Source: Odiellus spinosus
Taxonomy: Eukaryota; Arthropoda; Arachnida; Opiliones; Phalangiidae
DNA: 64,000 nt
NCBI GenBank assembly: GCA_963920705.1
Contig: OY987237.1
Coordinates: 15,220,601 to 15,284,600, forward strand
Direction: 5' to 3'
The notes beneath the pieces are model-generated. The model was not told where the DNA came from. It did no database searches and saw only the letters and a program-made list of their open reading frames with translations. Below, piece after piece: positions 1 to 11,288 of the stretch (positions are counted from its first letter, which is position 1; every line of letters starts with the position of its first letter). The position numbers and the translations under genes were made by a program.

Positions 1-569
1 CTTTTTTTTTAATTCGAATTGGCAGAGTGCACTGATACATTGTTTTTATTTTTAAAATTTTTGAGGGGTGTTGATAATTATTAACCAATTAACTTTAGGT
101 TGAACACCCCTGATATCAAATATTCAATAATAATTTCAATCCACGCGATGGAAGCCATTACTTGTAAACGAAGTTAGATGATAATTAGGCTTAGATAGTA
201 AAATAGCCGGTCCTAATCAGGCTAGAGATAATTCATTCTAAATTCGGATACCCTGAAACCAGTTTAAAATCCTACTCCGACGAAACAAGCTATTATCAGT
301 TCTGGGGAAAAGCAACCGCTTGTATTTGTGTGGCTTCGCGCGAAACTAGAACGAATTAATTTGTAGAATTGTCTCCAATAGTAATAAGAGCACCTCCCTA
401 TATGTAATTTTCTCTTATCGCTTTTAAAGGCTTATTGCCCAATTGTTTTGCACATTTCTTACCAGAAAACTCCAATAATTATAATAATAATTTTAAACGT
501 TATCAGAAATTTAACAGAAAATCTATCTTGTTGTCGGGATATTTATTTAACTTTTCGTAAATATTTCTC
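1..569. other. AT-rich stretch without a gene
   Basis: No open frame with splice or start context and no recognisable RNA gene. One copy of the dispersed word TTAGGCTTAG lies near 187. Either intergenic or a 5' intron of the E74-like gene. Confidence 0.5.
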
Positions 570-932
570 TTAAATTGCGTGATAATTTTCCGGAAATACT
601 CGCCTTAAATATCGTGATATTTTCCGGAAAGATTCGCCTTAAATATCGTGATATTTTCCGGAAATATTCGCATTAAATATCGGGATATTTTCCGGAAATA
701 TTCGCCTTAAAAATAAGGTGATATTTTCCGGAAATACTCGCCTTAAATATCGTGATATTTTCCGGAAATATTCGCCTTAAAAATATCGTGATATTTTCCG
801 GAAGGATTCGCCTTAAATATCGTGATATTTTGCGCAAATATTCGCCTTAAATATCGTGATATTTTCCGGAAATTCTCGCCTTAAATATCGTGATATTTTC
901 CGGAAATATTCGCCTTAAATATCGTGATGAAA
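570..932. repeat. 34-bp minisatellite rich in TTCCGGAA
   Basis: About ten tandem copies of a roughly 34-bp unit. Each has the palindrome TTCCGGAA followed by TATTCGCCTTAAATATCGTG. Units differ by a few substitutions and small indels, for example AAAAATAAGG in place of AAATATCG near 709. TTCCGGAA contains an ETS-type GGAA core on both strands, which is notable only because an ETS gene lies downstream. Confidence 0.9.
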
Positions 933-1420
933 GTCCGTAAAATTTTCAACTAATTCTAAATAATAATAACTTTAATTAATTAGTGATAAACTTCATCTAA
1001 TTAAAAACGATTTAATTATGTATCAGATATTAAATTAACTTTAAATATTGGGTACCTAACGCTTTAAACTAAAAGATAATTTGTTCACTAGACGATAGGC
1101 TTAACCCAATTTATTCTACACTGCTTCCATTAAAGCCGTATAATAATTCCCTGTTATATTTGGTATTATTTTCTGCTATACCCTAGATATAGTTGTGGCG
1201 TTATCTTTCGATATCTGTATAACTAGAGCTCCGCAAATTTTCGGTTTATCAAACTTTTCGAATGTAGTGGCGACTCAATTATTTCTATAGAAATTCCAGA
1301 TTTTGCACCTGTTAAGCTAGATTTAACTCAACAATTTCTAGGCTTAAAGGTGTACCGAAATGTTCCACAGTTAATTATTAAATAATAATAGTTTCAACAT
1401 TTAAAATATATATATATGAC

Positions 1421-1839
1421 CAGAGGTATATAATAACCCCCTTCGGGGGGAAGTATGAAAGCGCCTATACTACCAATGCTAAAAATCACGAACAAACAAG
1501 AGCCCGCTGCTGACGATCTAGGCCACTAGCTCGCGCTGGACTTCTCAATGTCGCTACTCTAGTAAATGGTCTTTGTATAAACAAGACGGCTCGATTTGTG
1601 TTTAGAACTTCCTGTCTCGGGAGTCAGGTTGTCTGTTAAAATGGAGTCGAAGGTTGACTTCAGCAAGCGAGTTCCGGAAGTGTGCGTAGGAAAAATTTAG
1701 TGAGGTTCAAAATGGTGTAACTATTTTTTGGGAGTAAAGCGGTGTGTCGATCCGCCGCGATTTACGCCGGGCACTCGTTGTTCGTCGATTTTGCCTACCT
1801 TTCATACTCCCCCCCGAAGGGGGTTATTATATACCTCTG
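1421..1839. mobile_element. 419-bp MITE with long terminal inverted repeats, 7-bp TSD
   Basis: The ends are inverted repeats of about 40 bp that begin CAGAGGTATATAATAACCCC and include a CCCCCTTCGGGGG palindrome. The element is flanked by the 7-bp direct repeat ATATGAC (1414-1420 and 1840-1846). It has no coding capacity. CAGRG-type termini resemble hAT elements, but hAT duplications are normally 8 bp, so the superfamily is open. Confidence 0.85.
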
Positions 1840-1961
1840 ATATGACTTGCTTGTTAGTTGTAAGGCACGCCCTTAAAAGTCAGTATAAGTCCTAAATTAC
1901 TTCCGGTAACATTTCTTTAAAGCGGAAGTTGGTATCTAAATACAATTACAAGGACTTGTTT

Positions 1962-2310
1962 TTAAAGGGAGAATGCAACCTAATAACAAGTGATTTTTTT
2001 TATCGATTTCTTATAATTTAAATAGGCCTAATTCACCAAATAAAAAGTTTACGAAACAAATATTAAACTAGAAATAAATTAAAATTAACTTATCATCAAA
2101 ATAGGCTTAGCGGGATTCATGGAGATCAGTTGAATTGCCTCGCGTGTAAGGTCTAGCCACCAATAAGCGAAGACCCGTCGTTCAAGTGATATCTCCACGA
2201 GACTCGCAATCGCGTTCGATTGGTCGCTAGACCTTATACTCGAGGAAATCAGCTAATCTCCATGAATCCCGCTAAGCCTATTTATGGGTAAGTTTTAAAT
2301 TTATTTATTA
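1962..2310. mobile_element. TTAA-type foldback MITE, copy A (right end lost)
   Basis: The left end TTAAAGGGAGAATGCAACC is intact. The core is a long hairpin whose arms carry ATAGGCTTAGCGGGATTCAT and its complement (2100-2285). The right arm ends in GGTAAGTTTTAAATTTATT and then diverges, so the right terminus CATTCTCCCTTTAA is missing. Confidence 0.8.
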
Positions 2311-4537
2311 AGTTCTATTCATTTCAATTTTAAAATCCAATCTCTTTTAATTACATACCATGATTAAAAATATTTTTATTTCTTTTATTAATTTAAAATT
2401 CGTAAAATGAATCCACGAACCACTTTGATATTGTATTTAATATAAATATTCGTTTATTTATCCAATATATAATAGATTAAAACGTCGAAATGAGGTCACG
2501 ACAAAGAAAATTAAGAGTAAAATTATTTCCTAAGGAAACTTTCACGTAGAGAAAAGGGTATATTACTTGAAATAAGGTACAATATTCGGATATTTGGTAC
2601 TTTTACTTCGGTTTTTCTCTCCGGGGGGAGAGGGGAATTTGATTTTCGGTAAGGGGCCAAGGTTGTTTCGGTTAAAAGGGGCTCTAGAAAATTGGCGGGG
2701 AGCATTTTCATTGGTTGATAGAGAAAGCGCGCGCCGGAGAACGCGGAAAAAGCGGTTACGAGGTCGTAGTCATGGCAACTCGTAACGGAAAAGCGCGCGC
2801 AACTCTATTAACCTCTTTCTGTCAAAAACGCTCGCGATCACAAACTAAGTACAAACTTACGACAAAGAAATAGCCTTCCGAAGACTTTAGTTTACCAACG
2901 TAACTTGACACTGGAGCTTAAAGCTTTTATTAGTTATTTGAACTGGAAAAATGTACAATGTATCAACCCACTATTAAAATTCTGATTCAATTTTAAAGCT
3001 CGTGGCCCAGTTAAGGTCACAGTTAATCTATTAAGCGAGATAATCCGGAACCTAGCTTTAAACGCGGTTCATAGTTAAGTTGACTTTAATTTTAAGGTAT
3101 TGAGGAAATAAGTTTACATTAACTCTAAATGAAAGTAGAATCAATGTAACCTTTTTTTCGATCTTGTATAAAATATACACTGTTGCTTTTCCTCTGATAA
3201 TCGGGGAAAATACAATACTGGTGATAATAAAGCGTAGGGATATATAACGTTAATCGGATTAGATTAAAAAGTAGTTCTGATCTACCGCGACTCGCTAAAA
3301 GGGTTTAAGTGAAATCTACACGCGATTTTTACATTTCTTCTCAAGGTTGAGCTATTTTTATTTTATTTTGCACACTTTTCTTGCTATTTTACTACTGAAT
3401 ACGTAAGAGTGTTGTTCGAATCAAAAAACTCAGCTTCTAAGGAAGAATAAAATTAACATTGAGCGCGCATGCGTCTGGCGCACGTGTTAAATTAATTAAT
3501 TTTCTTCAAATTCGAGCACGTGCTATTTGAATTATTTTTTTCGCGCGCAAATTTGAAGAAAATGATTCACGCACACCTATTTTCCCGCGTTTCAAGCTCG
3601 CGCCGAACGCACGTGATCAATCACGTCTATATAGTATACAAGTCTAAATAAATTCACAAAAAGTATTGACTTGACACTTTATTGGCAGGCTGGCTGGCTG
3701 TATCTTTAAATTTCCTGTTTCCATAGTCTTTAAATCTGAATTCTTGAATGCCGTAAAAATAGACCAATTACGGGCCATAAAATCAATTTTATTTTTCGAG
3801 GTATTAAAATCGCTTGACCTTCTTTCTCTAGATTAGAAACATCGCAAACACGATGTGAAATAGAAGACCGTTAGACAGTACATAAGCCGATTTTTCTCGT
3901 TCGAGGATAGAGGCGTATCTTTCAGACCCAATTCTTCGAATAAAAAAAAAAAAAAAAAACTCCTCATAACACCTTAACTGTTATACGTTATGCCCCTACT
4001 CGGCTTTAGGGAAATTGTGGGGGTGAGAGATAACCCGGGAAGCCAAAACCAGGAGATTAACGGAAAAAGCGGGAAACTAAAAGGAATGTCATCGCGACTT
4101 TGCACCGTTGTTGAAAAGGGGGTTTACCGTGTTATGTCCTTATTCTAATGTACAATAGATATTGGTATATGATATAGGTTTGTAATTTCCGCCCTCTGGC
4201 GTACCAATGATCGCTGTATTCCGGAGTTCCGTCGTGGTAGGATTTGGTCCAATCAGAGTTTACAAAAGTGTATTAAATTATTTACCATACGTGTAGCTTC
4301 GTACCCAGTGACTCTTGTACGTGTCGGAATGGGGATATTATGCCCCAGATTCGTTCATTGTTTGCTCCTGTAAAGTCTCTTCTCTTTCAGCTTTTTCTTG
4401 TTAGATAAAAAGTATTTGTTCCGCTTTCCAAACTTCTTCTAGAGAAGAAATTTCTTTTGTTTTATATTTTTAAAATTAAAAAGTAAAATGTAATCTTTGG
4501 CGACACGCGGGTTTTAGCCTGTTTCAAATAGTTTTAC
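2311..4537. other. Gene-free stretch with a CG-rich island and an E-box cluster
   Basis: No supported exon. A CG-rich island at about 2600-2830 contains CG-repeat tracts and an X-box-like GTAGTCATGGCAAC at 2766-2779. A second patch at 3460-3620 has three CACGTG E-boxes and a short foldback (TTTTCTTCAAATT against AATTTGAAGAAAA). A poly(A) run lies near 3942-3959. Confidence 0.5.
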
Positions 4538-4544
4538 CATAAAT

Positions 4545-4881
4545 CAGAAGCCGATGAAACCCTCCTTTGAAGTCTATTACTCCCGGTCTTGTCTACCCCT
4601 CTCTGTTTGGGTTAGTTTCAAAAAGCGCGATTCGTACGCCTCCTAACGGTAGATATTTTCGGAGCGGGAGTTCGTCGAGCGAATATCTCTAGCAGCCTCG
4701 GAGTTCGTCCAAAAAACGTCGTCGTTTGTGGAGAGAGAGAATTTCCAATTTTGCGTAGACAGGGGGGTATGAAGTAGGACCCCTCCGATCTCGTAAAATT
4801 GGGAATTTTACCCATACAGAGAGGAGCGCTATATCGAACATTAGAGTAGTAGACTTCAAAGGAGGGTTTCATCTACTTCTG
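4545..4881. mobile_element. CAGAAG-family MITE copy 1 (337 bp, 7-bp TSD)
   Basis: Terminal inverted repeats of about 38 bp start CAGAAGCCGATGAAACCCTC. The direct flank repeat is CATAAAT (4538-4544 and 4882-4888). The right outer end reads ATCTACTTCTG instead of ATCGGCTTCTG. Short open frames inside are translations of the repeat and not genes. Confidence 0.95.
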
Positions 4882-5017
4882 CATAAATGTATTCTAGCTC
4901 GATTTACAGTGAATTCTACATGTAGTTTCATTTCATACTAAGCAATCGTATTTGATAAATTTCATACGTCATTACTTTCTGTTTATTTTAAACCAATCAC
5001 ATAACGACACGTAAAAT

Positions 5018-5127
5018 CGAGGGGGACGTCACTCTTGATTTTTCTAGTACACCCGAGTTCACGCGAGTCCAGCTTTGGTAATGCAACCAGTTCGAACTCA
5101 GGCTAAACTCAAGTGTCTGACCCCTTT
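5018..5127. mobile_element. Short inverted-repeat element, CRAGGGG family, 8-bp TSD
   Basis: A 110-bp element with ends CGAGGGGGACGTCAC and GTGTCTGACCCCTT. It is flanked by the perfect 8-bp repeat CGTAAAAT (5010-5017 and 5128-5135). It is related to the elements at 19227 and 31208, all of which contain TACACC(T/C)GAGTTC-like internal sequence. The 8-bp duplication suggests a hAT-type MITE. Confidence 0.75.
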
Positions 5128-5135
5128 CGTAAAAT

Positions 5136-6459
5136 GAAAGTACTTATTATTTTATTACAATTATATACTTATGATACAACTTTACGATAATTAATAGCCT
5201 ACTATTAAACAAATCAATATTATAGTTACATCAAAAATGAAGGAATCCCGTTATTTTTCACATTATATTACGTAATACCGTAGCGCCACCTGGTCGTTGG
5301 GTCCATCTGTCCCTCATCTGAGTCGTCACCGTTAGAGGGAAATGAAATTGAGGTAACCCGGTCCTATTTTATCCCCAGAACCCTAGACTTCTTGAGTTTT
5401 TGGGGGCATATTTTGACAATAATACTCCTCCCTTGTAAAAAAAAATGTATGTCAGTGAAAAGCACCCCTAGGACCGACTTCAAAAACCATCGGGCCCAAA
5501 AATCTAAATGACTCAGGGGGGGGGGGGGCTGAAATTTTTTAAATCCTTGGATAAACTACTTTCAAACTCTATCAAGTGTAACATTATGTATCAATGCACG
5601 TTAGTTTTAAGCTTATTTTAAAAGTATTCGCGAACAAGGTGATGAAATTATCAACAGAGCGGAAAAGGAAGCCAAAAAAAAAAGTACCATGCTGCATTTT
5701 TTTTATAAATACGGGCTCTCATATCCAAGAAAGTTTGTTAAATCTATTTTATCTTTAATTATTTTTAACATTATGTATAAATCCGCCTTAGGTTTGCGTG
5801 TATTACAAACTTGTCTAGTATTTAAGTATATAATCCTTACTCCCCCATATTGTCAATGTACATTCAGAAAGAACTAATAGAGAAATGTTCGAGGAAGGAG
5901 AGAAAACTAGTACCCATTTCGTTTCCATCTTACATTCTATTAAATCCAAGTTCTAAGTTGTTCAATATACTATTATATATAATCATGTCGATTTTACCGG
6001 AAGTACGGCCTTCCGGTTTCGAGGGGGAGAATTATCAGTCTCACTTGACACCATTATCAAGGGCGGGGGAACCCCCTATATATATTTTGGTATCAGTTCT
6101 AGGTGACTTGAAAAAAAAAAACTTAAATTTTTTTTATTTTTTATTTTACAGTAGGCCTCATCTAAATCTTACCCCTAAGAGGGGAACAAAATTCGGGTGT
6201 TAAATTTACCCTCTTTTTATATACTCTGTATACCTACTTTCAGGTTAATGTTATGTACCACTCCGCATCTATCTTTAGCTCTTCCGAAAATTACGTTTGA
6301 AATTAAGAAATTTTCACTCTCACTTTTATGTTTTCAGGTGAAATTTAGAATATGTTATATTTGTAACTTTATTAACCGTGTTTTATTTTATATATATTTT
6401 AGAATAATGATGATATTTCATGGCTAACTTCATGGGAATTGATTATTATTATTATTAGT
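5136..6459. other. AT-rich stretch without a supported gene
   Basis: Short open frames at 5689-6427 have no homology I recognise and no start or splice context. A run of 13 G lies at about 5516-5528. Nothing else stands out. Confidence 0.45.
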
Positions 6460-7075
6460 TACGACTGAATCTAATTTAATCACTCTAATCGATCTAATTT
6501 AATCACTCTAATCGATCTAATTTAATCAGTTCAATTTTAATAATTTAATCACTAATCGATCTAATTTAATCAGTTTAATTTTAATAATTTTATCAGTCTA
6601 ATCGATCTAATTTAATCACTCTAAACGATCTAATTTAATCAGTTTAATTTTATAATTTTATCAGTCAACTCGATCTAATTTAATAAGTCTAATCGATCTA
6701 ATTTAATCAGTCTAATCGATCTAATTTAATCAGTCTAATCGATCTAATTTAATCAGTCTAATCGATCTAATTTAATCACTCTAATCGATCTAATTTAATC
6801 AGTCTAATCGATCTAATTTAATCAGTCTAATCGATCTAATTTAATCAGTCTGATCGATCTAATTTAATCAGTCTAATCGATCTAATTTAATCACTCTAAT
6901 CGATCTAATTTTATCAGTCTAATCGATCTAATTTAATCAGTCTACTCGATCTAATTTAATCAGTCTACTCGATCTAATTTAATCAGTCTACTCGATCTAA
7001 TTTAATCAGTCTACTCGATCTAATTTAATCAGTCTACTCGATCTAATTTAATCAGTCTAATCGATTAGTTCATGA
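6460..7075. repeat. 23-bp tandem repeat with ATCGAT
   Basis: About 26 head-to-tail copies of a 23-bp unit (CTAATTTAATCAGTCTAATCG plus AT). Near 6535-6660 there are partial units with TTTTAATAATTT inserts. Later units switch to CTACTCGAT. The array is homogeneous, with variants clustered as expected from local unequal exchange. Confidence 0.95.
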
Positions 7076-7845
7076 TTTAAACAGGAACTTAATCACGAAA
7101 GTGACCCAAACCTCGTCAACAACTCCAATTTTCCATAAAACTCTGAAATTGGAAAACCAGTTAAATATTATCCTCTACTTGTACTAATAAAACAAAAAAC
7201 CAAATATAGGTTTCGAGTTTAATTTCAATTTAATTAATACAACCAATACCACTTCGTTGCTAAATAACGCGGACAAAGATACATTTTCCATTAGCTTCTA
7301 TTACGTACAACGCGTTGGTTTCAGTTGCATTTTGCAGCGAGTAGAAAATTAACTCTCTCTCAAAAATTAAATGGTATAAACTGAATGTCTAACTTTGTAA
7401 GGTATGGAAATCTCTCAGTGAAACGACATACGGTAGCAGTTTAGTCGAATAGAGCAGTGCGCAGACTCTCGACTCAAGGTCCTAGCTTAGAACCCTGAGA
7501 CGGTTCGTTCAACCCTTTCCTCTCTTTTGAAGTTCTTTTTATTTCGAAAACCTTTTAGCGGGAAAAATAATTTTGTTTGCGTACTTCTCCTAACCACCCT
7601 ACTTCCCTCCCTTCCTAACTCTTTATGGCCTCTACAGCAGTCAGCAATACCAGGATAATTCGAGCTTCAAAGGGGAACTGAAAGATAAATTAAATTTTTT
7701 TTACGAATAAATTATTCTCCCAAATAAATAAAGATTTATCCAAATATTTAATTGATAATTAGGCTTAGTGGTGAAGGAAAATTAGAAACGCGATTTAAAT
7801 TGATTATTAATAATAATTAACACGCTCTTGAACTAAATTACACGC
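7076..7845. other. Gene-free stretch with a promoter-like island
   Basis: No exon recognised. The part at about 7400-7660 is less AT-rich and pyrimidine-rich and looks like a regulatory island, but no single core-promoter motif decides it. Confidence 0.4.
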
Positions 7846-8165
7846 TTCATATAGAATTAGGCTTAGCGGAGTTTAAAATTAAATCATTATCGTCTCCTAA
7901 ACTAGTCTTTTTATATCATAAATATCACTCAAAACAGTAACAATCACAATAAACACTAGATAAAATAATAATTATATCAATTAACTTCTGATAAAACATA
8001 AATTTACATACTTCATATAGAATTAGGCTTAGCGGAGTTTAAAATTAAATCCTTATCATCTCTTAAACTAGTCAATTTTTTATATCATAATGTCACATTA
8101 AAATTTTGATATATTTACACATTTCACGTAGAGTTAGGCTTAGCGGAGTTTCGAGTGATCGGAAT
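7846..8165. repeat. Three dispersed direct copies of a TAGGCTTAGCGGAGTTT block
   Basis: Two blocks of about 85 bp start near 7846 and 8011, and a shorter third block near 8122. Each contains GAATTAGGCTTAGCGGAGTT or a near match. The first two continue into AAAATTAAATC and AAACTAGTC. The spacing of about 165 and 110 bp indicates an old local duplication. Confidence 0.75.
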
Positions 8166-8374
8166 TTATTAAGTATACAATATTGTTTTAGTTTCACTGT
8201 TCCTTTAAGCCTTGACTTCGCCAACTCTTCCAATATCCTCTACATCAATTTTATTCCCAATTTATTTTTTTCCGGAAAGATTAACTCGCAATATTTAAAG
8301 AAGTCCTTTATTCAAAAATGTCTGGATAGATTTGGCTTTATTAAGAATTTAATAAATAAATAAATAAACTATAT

Positions 8375-8711
8375 CAGAAGCCGATGAAACCATCCTTTGA
8401 AGTCTATTACTCCCGGGTCTTGTCTACCCCTCTTTGTATGGGTTATTCTCAAAAGGCGCGATTCGTACGCCTCCTAACGGTAGATGTTTTCGGAGCGGGA
8501 GTTCGTCGAGCGAATATCTCTAGCAGCCTCGGAGTTCGTCAAAAAAACGTCGTCGTTTGTGGAGAGAGAGAATTTCCAATTTTCCGTAGACAGGGGGGAT
8601 GAAGTAGGACCCCTTCTAACTCGTAAAATTGGGAATTTTACCCATACAGAGAGGAGCGCTATATCGAACATTGGAGTAGTAGACTTCAAAGGAGGGTTTC
8701 ATCGGCTTCTG
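8375..8711. mobile_element. CAGAAG-family MITE copy 2 (337 bp, 7-bp TSD)
   Basis: Same length and structure as copy 1. Flank repeats are ACTATAT (8368-8374 and 8712-8718). Both outer ends have the full CAGAAGCCGATGAAAC sequence, so this is one of the better preserved copies. Confidence 0.95.
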
Positions 8712-8718
8712 ACTATAT

Positions 8719-9342
8719 TTAAATATTTATTGAACATCAAAAAATAAAGTTTTGTCTTAAAAACCAGACAATATTATAGTTTAATTAAGATAATTTATAA
8801 GTAATAATAAGATTTACCGAAAAAAATTGGAACGAAAACCAAAAGTTTTTTTTTTTTTTTATATATTTTTGGCATCCTTAAGCAACCTCTAAATATCAAA
8901 CCCATTTTATTTTCAGAACGATTTAACAGTGCCAGAAATTTCAGGGGTTGAATGTTCCTAAAATTATTTAAAAAAATAACTTTGTCCTTAAAGCAAACAT
9001 ATATGAAGGTTAACCTAAAATTTCATAAGATAGGATTACGGAAATAGAGTTCAGATATCTCTATCGATGTTTATAATTCCGAAAACATTATTCTTATCTA
9101 TTTAACTTCTTATCTTTCTTGAAACTAGATACGCAAAGTGTCTAGCAAAACAATATCATCAAAAAATGTATATAGTCAGTGTCGTACTGTTACCATAACT
9201 CTTATTTTAATCTCAATTATCTTTTGATTCCAATTTAATTACAACCAATTTCGAATAGATTGTAGGTATATCTCGATTTAAGATCGACTTTGTACTCCAA
9301 CCAGGAGTTAAATAAGCTCCGCCCCTAAATTCTATCATAGAG
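8719..9342. other. AT-rich stretch without a gene
   Basis: No supported open frame, RNA gene or repeat apart from a poly(T) tract near 8846-8860. Confidence 0.45.
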
Positions 9343-9662
9343 AACTCGGGTAATTTGGAAAAGGACCCGAAACAGGTCAGGAAATTTGGAAAAAGGACCC
9401 TAAACAGGTCAGGGTATTTGGAAAAAGGACCCTAAACAGGTCAGGAAATTTGGAAAAAGGACCCTTAAGGTCAGTGAATTTGGAAAAAGGACCCTAAACA
9501 GGTCAGGGAATTTGGAAAAAGGACCCTAAACAGGCCAGGGTATTTGGAAAAAGGACCCTTAAGGTCAGGGAATTTGGAAAAAGGACCCTTAAGGTCAGGG
9601 AAATTGGAAAAAAGGACCCTAAACAGGTCAGGGAATTTGGAAAACGACCCTAAAGGTCAGAT
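9343..9662. repeat. 27-32-bp minisatellite (AATTTGGAAAAAGGACCCTA)
   Basis: About ten copies of GGAATTTGGAAAAAGGACCC followed by TAAACAGGTCAG or the shorter TTAAGGTCAG. The unit is a variant of the CAGGGAAAAGTC family found in larger arrays at 14470 and 40898. Confidence 0.9.
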
Positions 9663-9984
9663 AAATAAACCCTTTGGTATATTTCAAGGAAATGTTTATG
9701 ATTGACCATTTAATTGAGACCTGGGGGTCAAATTTAGGCTTAGATATTTTATCAATAAATATAAGATGAAATTTATTGTTCAAAACAGTGAAAATGTGTT
9801 TTCAAAGTGTGAAGGTAGCTTTGATGGAAAATCTTCTTGTCTCCCAGTCAGTTCCGGTTTCATATATGTAGGCAAGGAAGTGGTGATATAATTTTTCGTT
9901 TAGGAGAAAGGGCTTTAATCTAAAACCAATGAAATACTAGGGGAACCCTAGCCTATGGTAGCGCTCTTAGGCGCCTATGATTTC

Positions 9985-10130
9985 GAGCTTGTATATAAAA
10001 TCCTAGATCGATTACTGTTTAGAGAGCTCTAGAGTAGTCCTAGCCACTCCGAAGACCCGAGACTCTGGAGTCTGTTGCTCGCGCTTCGAGCCTTGACCCG
10101 TTTTCTCTCGTTCAATCTTTAGCCCCACCC
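9985..10130 (+). promoter_or_regulatory. TATA-containing promoter candidate
   Basis: GTATATAAAA at 9991-10000 is followed about 30 bp downstream by a less AT-rich tract (10020-10130) that could be a 5' leader. It lies 1.1 kb upstream of the first visible E74 exon on the same strand. No start codon with a good open frame follows, so any first exon would be non-coding or short. This is an inference from motif spacing only. Confidence 0.25.
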
Positions 10131-10297
10131 CCTACCTCCATTTCTCTTTCCACTATACAAATTCTCTACATACACTGTATCAAAATTGGGGCGTCTGCGC
10201 AGCGTATTCCTAAAAGGCGAAAGGAAAATGATTTTTTGGGGGAAAGGGAGGGGGGGGGCTATTTGAACCACTGTCCACTTTGTTGGATACAATGTTA

Positions 10298-10622
10298 TTA
10301 AAGTGAGAATGCAACCTAATAACGAGTGATTTTTAATCGATTCCTTATCGTTTAAATAGTCCTAATTCACCGATAAAAAGTTTACAAAACAAATATTAAA
10401 CTAGAAATAAATTTAAATTAACTTACACGGAAAATAGGCTTAGCTGGATTCATGGAGATTAGCTGAATTGCCTACCAATGATCGAAGCCCCCTAGTTCAC
10501 GCGAGGTTTCCACGAGACTTACAATCGCGTTCGATTGGTCGTTAGAGACCTTACACGCGAGGAAATCAGGATCTCCATGAATCCCGCTAAGCCTATTTTC
10601 CGTGTAAGTTTTAATTTATTAA
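10298..10622. mobile_element. TTAA-type foldback MITE, copy B (right end lost)
   Basis: The left end is TTAAAGTGAGAATGCAACC. The core hairpin arms carry AATAGGCTTAGCTGGATTCA and its complement, and the right arm ends at CCGTGTAAGTTTTAATTTAT. The right CTCCCTTTAA terminus is absent. Confidence 0.8.
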
Positions 10623-11106
10623 TAGAACCTGACGTCACTACTGAGGTTTATTATACTAATAATTGGGTTTAAATACTAATGACGTCACTATGAAGTTTTA
10701 TTATACCTTTACCTTTACTATGAGGGTAGATAGGCCTTATTCATGGATATCCTGCGTTAATGAATAATTCAAATTTTGTAAAACACGTGATTTTCTACCG
10801 AATTTGGGACAAATTTGTGTAAAGGCAGGTTTAGGTTACGTGAAATTTTTGCGGTATATGTTTTTGTCTAGCTTTATTTAAACTGGTTAATATTAATAAC
10901 TGGTTTAGTACATTGAAACTAATATCTTTATCCAAAAAAGGGTGTTGTATATTTTTACCAAATTTATCAATAGTGGATTTATTTTCTATTTATTATTATT
11001 TAAATGGAATAATGACGTCATCTTCTGTAAGATAGGGGTGGGCTAGTAAGTCAAATTTACGCCTTAAATAAATCTAACGCAAGTTTGTTTGTTTTTTAAT
11101 TTGCAG
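10623..11106 (+). other. Intronic sequence before the first visible E74 exon
   Basis: Two direct copies of a block containing GACGTCACTA(C/T) (about 10628 and 10680) and another TGACGTCA near 11013, which are CRE-type palindromes. A weak pyrimidine tract and TTTGCAG at 11106 form the acceptor of the next exon. No coding exon seen. Confidence 0.5.
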
Positions 11107-11288
11107 TTGACAATAATTGCAATCCAGTGGGAAGTGTACTGTCCGATCGACGGTCAGGGTCGTCGTCCCCTCCAGCTTCTAGTTCGGCTTCAAGTTCTGG
11201 AGGAAACTCTTCGGCCAATCTTCACATTAACGGACATACTTCCGCCGGACATACGTCCGCATCGTGCGATTCCAAAACCGTCCTACAG
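11107..11288 (+). CDS. Eip74EF: E74-like gene, exon a
   Basis: Acceptor TTTGCAG at 11106 and donor CAG|GTCAGT at 11289. The first two bases complete a codon begun in an unseen upstream exon. The 60 following codons give [20 protein letters not shown] and then Ser/Gly-rich sequence. It ends in phase 0. This is the first E74 exon I can support. Confidence 0.8.

Noticed and set aside
570-932. CRISPR-like array
   Set aside because: Units are contiguous with no unique spacers, and the genome is eukaryotic. It is a minisatellite.
3400-3430. tRNA B-box-like GTTCGAATC
   Set aside because: No A box or cloverleaf around it.
4618-4872. Conserved-looking small proteins starting [12 protein letters not shown] at four places
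   Set aside because: They are translations of the CAGAAG-family terminal inverted repeats and occur only in that MITE.
5850-6203. 117-codon open frame
   Set aside because: No start context, splice support, domain or composition difference from flanking DNA.
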